From NCBI RefSeq assembly GCF_036345155.1, contig NZ_CP107772.1, forward strand, positions 124,001-188,000: 64,000 nt of DNA, read 5' to 3'. Both the position numbers and the translations under genes were made by a program. The first letter of the stretch is position 1. The number at the start of each line of letters is the position of its first letter. Under the pieces are notes generated by a model, which was not told where the DNA came from, searched no databases, and saw only the letters and a program-made list of their open reading frames with translations. Origin of the DNA: Streptomyces sp. NBC_00582. GTDB lineage: Bacteria; Actinomycetota; Actinomycetes; Streptomycetales; Streptomycetaceae. Positions 61,625 to 64,000 of the stretch are shown here, piece by piece.

Positions 61625-62566
61625 ATGCGTGCAGCAGTAGTCAGGGAGTTCGGCGGCCCCGGGGCGATCGAGGTCGTCGAGGTGGCGACGCCCGAGCCGG
61701 GGCCCGGAGAGGTACTGGTCAAGGTGGCCGCCGCCACGGTCAACTTCGCCGATGTCATGGTGCGCACGGGGCTCAACGTTCAGTACGGCGCCACCGCGGC
61801 GCGCCCGCAGTTCGGCCTCGGCACGGATGTGGCCGGCACGGTCGCCGCGCTCGGCGAGGGGGTCACCCGATTCGCCGTCGGCGACCCTGTGCTCGGCACG
61901 CAGGAGCGGCTGGACCGGCCGCTGGGCACTCAGGCCGAGTACGTCGTACTGGAGGAGTGGGAACTCGCCCCGGCGCCGGATGGAGTCGACCTGGTGCACC
62001 TGGCCACGGCCGGGCTGAACGCGACCACCGCCGACCAGGCGCTGGACGCGCTGGCTCTGGAACCGGGGCAGTGGCTGCTGGTGTCGGGCGCCGCCGGCGG
62101 GGTGGGGCTCTTCACGGTCGAACTCGCTCGGCTGCGGGGGCTGAACGTGATCGCCCAGGCCGGACCGGCCGACGAGAAGCTCGTCCTGGGGGCCGGTGCG
62201 CAGCTTTTCGTCTCGCGCGAGGACGACCTGGTGCCCACGGTGCGCCGACTGGTACCGGGCGGTGTGGACGGCGCGGTCGACGCGGCCAACCTGGCCGCCG
62301 GGGCGGCGGACGCCGTACGGCACGGCGGTGCGTTCGTGTCGCTGCTCAACTCCGCGCCCATGGCACGCCGCGAAGTGCGGATGATCAATATGGCGTGGCA
62401 CACCGACGCCGGGCGCCTGGCCAAGCTGGCGGCCTACGCGGGCGCCGGTCTGATCAGCCTGCGGGTGGCGAAGACCTGTCCGCTGGAGCAGATCGCCGAT
62501 GCCCACCACGCCCTTGCCGCGGGCGGGCTCCGCGGCCGGATCGTCTTGGTCCCCGACCACGCGTGA
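61625..62566 (+). CDS. NADPH:quinone oxidoreductase (MDR superfamily)
   Basis: Encodes 313 residues. Zinc-free medium-chain dehydrogenase features: MRAAVVREFGGPGAIEVVEV, PGEVLVKVAAATVNFADVMV, GLGTDVAGTVAALGEGVTRF, nucleotide-binding LLVSGAAGGVGLFTVELARL, and the C-terminal ISLRVAKTCPLEQIADAHHA, LAAGGLRGRIVLVPD. The structural-zinc cysteines are missing, as in quinone reductases. It reduces quinones or enones with NADPH and is presumably regulated by the divergent MmyB-like protein. Confidence 0.92.
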   Translation: MRAAVVREFGGPGAIEVVEVATPEPGPGEVLVKVAAATVNFADVMVRTGLNVQYGATAARPQFGLGTDVAGTVAALGEGVTRFAVGDPVLGTQERLDRPLGTQAEYVVLEEWELAPAPDGVDLVHLATAGLNATTADQALDALALEPGQWLLVSGAAGGVGLFTVELARLRGLNVIAQAGPADEKLVLGAGAQLFVSREDDLVPTVRRLVPGGVDGAVDAANLAAGAADAVRHGGAFVSLLNSAPMARREVRMINMAWHTDAGRLAKLAAYAGAGLISLRVAKTCPLEQIADAHHALAAGGLRGRIVLVPDHA

Positions 62567-62582
62567 CAGGAGTCTGGTCGCG

Positions 62583-62790
62583 ATGCGGCGATTCGAGGGG
62601 CGCACGGTGATCGGCACGGGGGCTCCACCGGCCTGGGGCTCGCAGCCGCCGAGCTTCCGTCGCCGAGGGTGCCACCGTCCGCCTTGTCGTCCGCCGGAAG
62701 TCTGCGGGTGATCTCGCGGCCGCCAGGCTGAGTCCTTCCGCGGTCGCGGTCCGCGCCGACGTGACCCTCAACGACGTTCTCGCGGCTCCC
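62583..62790 (+). pseudogene. SDR N-terminal remnant
   Basis: The start MRRFEGRTVIGTG continues in another frame as GGSTGLGLAAA and then as EGATVRLVVRRKSAGDLAAA, SPSAVAVRADVTLNDVL. Combined, this is the nucleotide-binding half of a short-chain dehydrogenase with two frameshifts. It ends where minus-strand fragments of other genes begin. Confidence 0.65.
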
Positions 62791-62931
62791 GGCGAGCTCA
62801 TCGACCACCGAGTCGATGGGGCAGCCCCAATAGGGCTGTGCCCTATAGCAGGCCGTGATCGCCTCGCGCTTCCTCCGCCACGGCTCCCAGGAGGCGAGCC
62901 CCTCCAGGTAGGGCCGTGGGGCGCCCGGCAA
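62785..62931 (-). pseudogene. TetR-like effector-domain remnant
   Basis: Minus-strand frame PYLEGLASWEPWRRKREAIT ACYRAQPYWGCPIDSVVDEL resembles the C-terminal domain of TetR regulators with a (G)GCPIGSLV.ELA signature. No HTH part is present and the frame runs on into the antisense of the SDR relic. Confidence 0.4.
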
Positions 62932-62954
62932 CCCGTTCGGACTGCCATGGTGTG

Positions 62955-63141
62955 AGCGCGTTGACGTGAGCGGGCCAGGCCGCGAAGGGGCTCGGTCTCC
63001 CTCTCCGAGAGGACGAGCGCCTGTGCGACGGCAGCGAGCACCTGGTCAAAGACCTGCGCGGTACGCCCCTGCTCCAGGCGTTGGCGGCAGTCCGGGCCGA
63101 CCACGGCGAGCAGGGCGGCCTCCTCGTCTCCACCCCGTCGA
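62955..63141 (-). pseudogene. second MmyB-like XRE regulator, decayed
   Basis: Minus-strand translation gives EEAALLAVVGPDCRQRLEQG, RTAQVFDQVLAAVAQALVLS, ERETEPLRGLAR, clearly paralogous to residues ~40-90 of the XRE protein at 60570-61481. The first codons (VET at 63141) are kept, then an internal deletion removes the codons before the HTH, and the ligand domain is missing. It shares the duplicated upstream region (63127-63262) with the aldehyde dehydrogenase. Confidence 0.75.
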
Positions 63142-63262
63142 CGGTACGCCGCCGTCGGCAGCCATGCCTGGCCCTGCTGGACCCAGGTAGGAGCGGACCT
63201 TCCTCGCGGCTCACCGGTGGACGAGCGTCAGACTCCGCGCCTTCCGCACGGGACGCGCGGAG
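63127..63262. repeat. duplicated promoter region, copy B
   Basis: Direct repeat of 61475-61609. It connects the decayed XRE copy to the aldehyde dehydrogenase gene exactly as copy A connects the intact XRE gene to the oxidoreductase gene, so the intact XRE protein may control both promoters. Confidence 0.85.
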
Positions 63263-63279
63263 CGGAAGAGGAGTTCTCC

Positions 63280-64000
63280 ATGGCACTTCAGGATCAGTCA
63301 GCCCCCGTGATCGAGCGGGACCTGTTCATCGGCAACGAGTGGCGTCCGAGCTCGGAGGGCCGCTCGCAGTCGCTGGTCAACCCGGCGACGGAAGAGGAGT
63401 TCGGCAGGGTCGCGCTGGCGTCGAGTGCCGACGTGGACGCCGCGGTGCGGGCCGCGCGGGCCGCGTTCGACGAGGGGCCCTGGCCCCGGCTGTCCGTGAA
63501 GGAGCGGGCCGACTACATGCTCGCGCTCGCCGACGAGATCGAGCGGCACGCGGACGCCATCACCGAGGTGGTGACGGCCGAGACCGGGCTGGTCCTCGGT
63601 GCCGCCCGCGGCAACCCGCTGGCCTTCGCCGGCCTGCTGCGCTACTACGCGAGCCTCGCCGACTCGAGAGAACTCCACGAGGTCCGCACCGGCCTGACGG
63701 GCGCCACCGCGCGCATCGAGAAGCGGCCCGTCGGTGTCGTGGCCGCGATCGTGCCGTGGAACGCGCCGCTCGGTCTCGCCGCGTTCAAGCTTCCGCCGGC
63801 GCTCCTGGCCGGCTGCACGGTCATCATGAAGCCGTCCGACTTCTCGCCGCTGAGCGCCGGCTACGTCGCGGACGCCGCACTCGCGGTCGGCCTGCCGGCC
63901 GGTGTGATCAACGTCCTCACCGCCGGTCCCGGGCAGAGCCAGGAACTCGTCAGCCACCCGGGCGTGGACAAGGTGACGTTCACCGGATCGACGGGCGTCG
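63280..64000 (+). CDS. aldehyde dehydrogenase (3' end beyond window)
   Basis: 240 residues are visible from ATG 63280, with GAAGAGGAG upstream; the frame runs off the window. Typical NAD(P)-dependent ALDH features: LFIGNEWRPSSEGRSQSLVN, NPATEEEFGRVALASSADVD, RAAFDEGPWPRLSVKERADY, IEKRPVGVVAAIVPWNAPLG (cofactor/active-site Asn region), GCTVIMKPSDFSPLSAGYVA, VINVLTAGPGQSQELVSHPG and the beginning of the VTFTGSTG motif. The catalytic Glu and Cys lie beyond the edge. Its promoter copies that of the quinone oxidoreductase, suggesting joint control and a shared carbonyl stress or degradation role. Confidence 0.93.
   Translation, partial: MALQDQSAPVIERDLFIGNEWRPSSEGRSQSLVNPATEEEFGRVALASSADVDAAVRAARAAFDEGPWPRLSVKERADYMLALADEIERHADAITEVVTAETGLVLGAARGNPLAFAGLLRYYASLADSRELHEVRTGLTGATARIEKRPVGVVAAIVPWNAPLGLAAFKLPPALLAGCTVIMKPSDFSPLSAGYVADAALAVGLPAGVINVLTAGPGQSQELVSHPGVDKVTFTGSTGV

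Overview
The window is Streptomyces (or a very close actinomycete) chromosome. Base composition is very GC-rich with strong third-position GC bias and long antisense open frames. Typical Streptomyces families recur: DUF5707, SpoIIE/PPM phosphatase, LAL regulator, NlpC/P60, RICIN-tailed glycosidase, many TetR regulators. The many insertion-sequence scars and broken genes in the first ~35 kb suggest an accessory, possibly arm-proximal region. No tRNA, rRNA or CRISPR array was seen.

Region 1-10.5 kb is low-density accessory DNA: a DUF5707 secreted protein (cut by the window edge), a small membrane protein, a secreted NlpC/P60 hydrolase followed by a small secreted protein, a 5'-truncated IPT/TIG protein, a coiled-coil/Lys-Ala-rich/winged-helix regulator and a PPM phosphatase. 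Between them lie relics of IS5-like and IS982-like transposases, a chitin-binding module and an aldo/keto reductase.

Region 10.5-22.4 kb is the most coherent unknown system. It holds an SDR, an enoyl-CoA hydratase-like protein, an Old Yellow Enzyme, three intact alpha/beta hydrolases of one subfamily plus a C-terminal stub of a fourth, three TetR regulators (two close paralogues) and a decayed acyl-CoA synthetase. Eight AT-rich 14-bp sites related to ATTACGnnCGTAAT sit in the promoter gaps of these genes. This looks like one TetR regulon for catabolism or detoxification of an unidentified ester, lactone, enone or acyl-CoA type substrate.

Region 22.4-45.3 kb holds two small membrane proteins; a tightly coupled four-gene operon (substrate-binding-like protein, TelA, substrate-binding/VWA lipoprotein, small membrane protein); a NarL-type two-component system; conserved hypotheticals; a CAP-domain secreted protein; a TetR/FAD-monooxygenase pair divided by an array of overlapping operators; a LAL regulator divergent from a Tat-type nitroreductase that is followed by an MFS exporter and an HxlR regulator; and a methyltransferase.

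Region 45.5-58.8 kb is a complete L-arabinose/arabinan module: LacI regulator with three palindromic operators, ABC importer (binding protein and two permeases, no ATPase), GH51 arabinofuranosidase, a secreted sialidase-fold enzyme resembling GH93 exo-arabinanases with RICIN repeats, then araB, araA, araD and a VOC protein, closed by strong hairpins.

Region 58.8-64 kb has an MBL-fold hydrolase, a HEAT-repeat-like protein, an MmyB-type XRE regulator divergent from a quinone oxidoreductase, a mosaic of broken SDR/TetR/XRE pieces, and a truncated aldehyde dehydrogenase whose upstream region duplicates that of the oxidoreductase.
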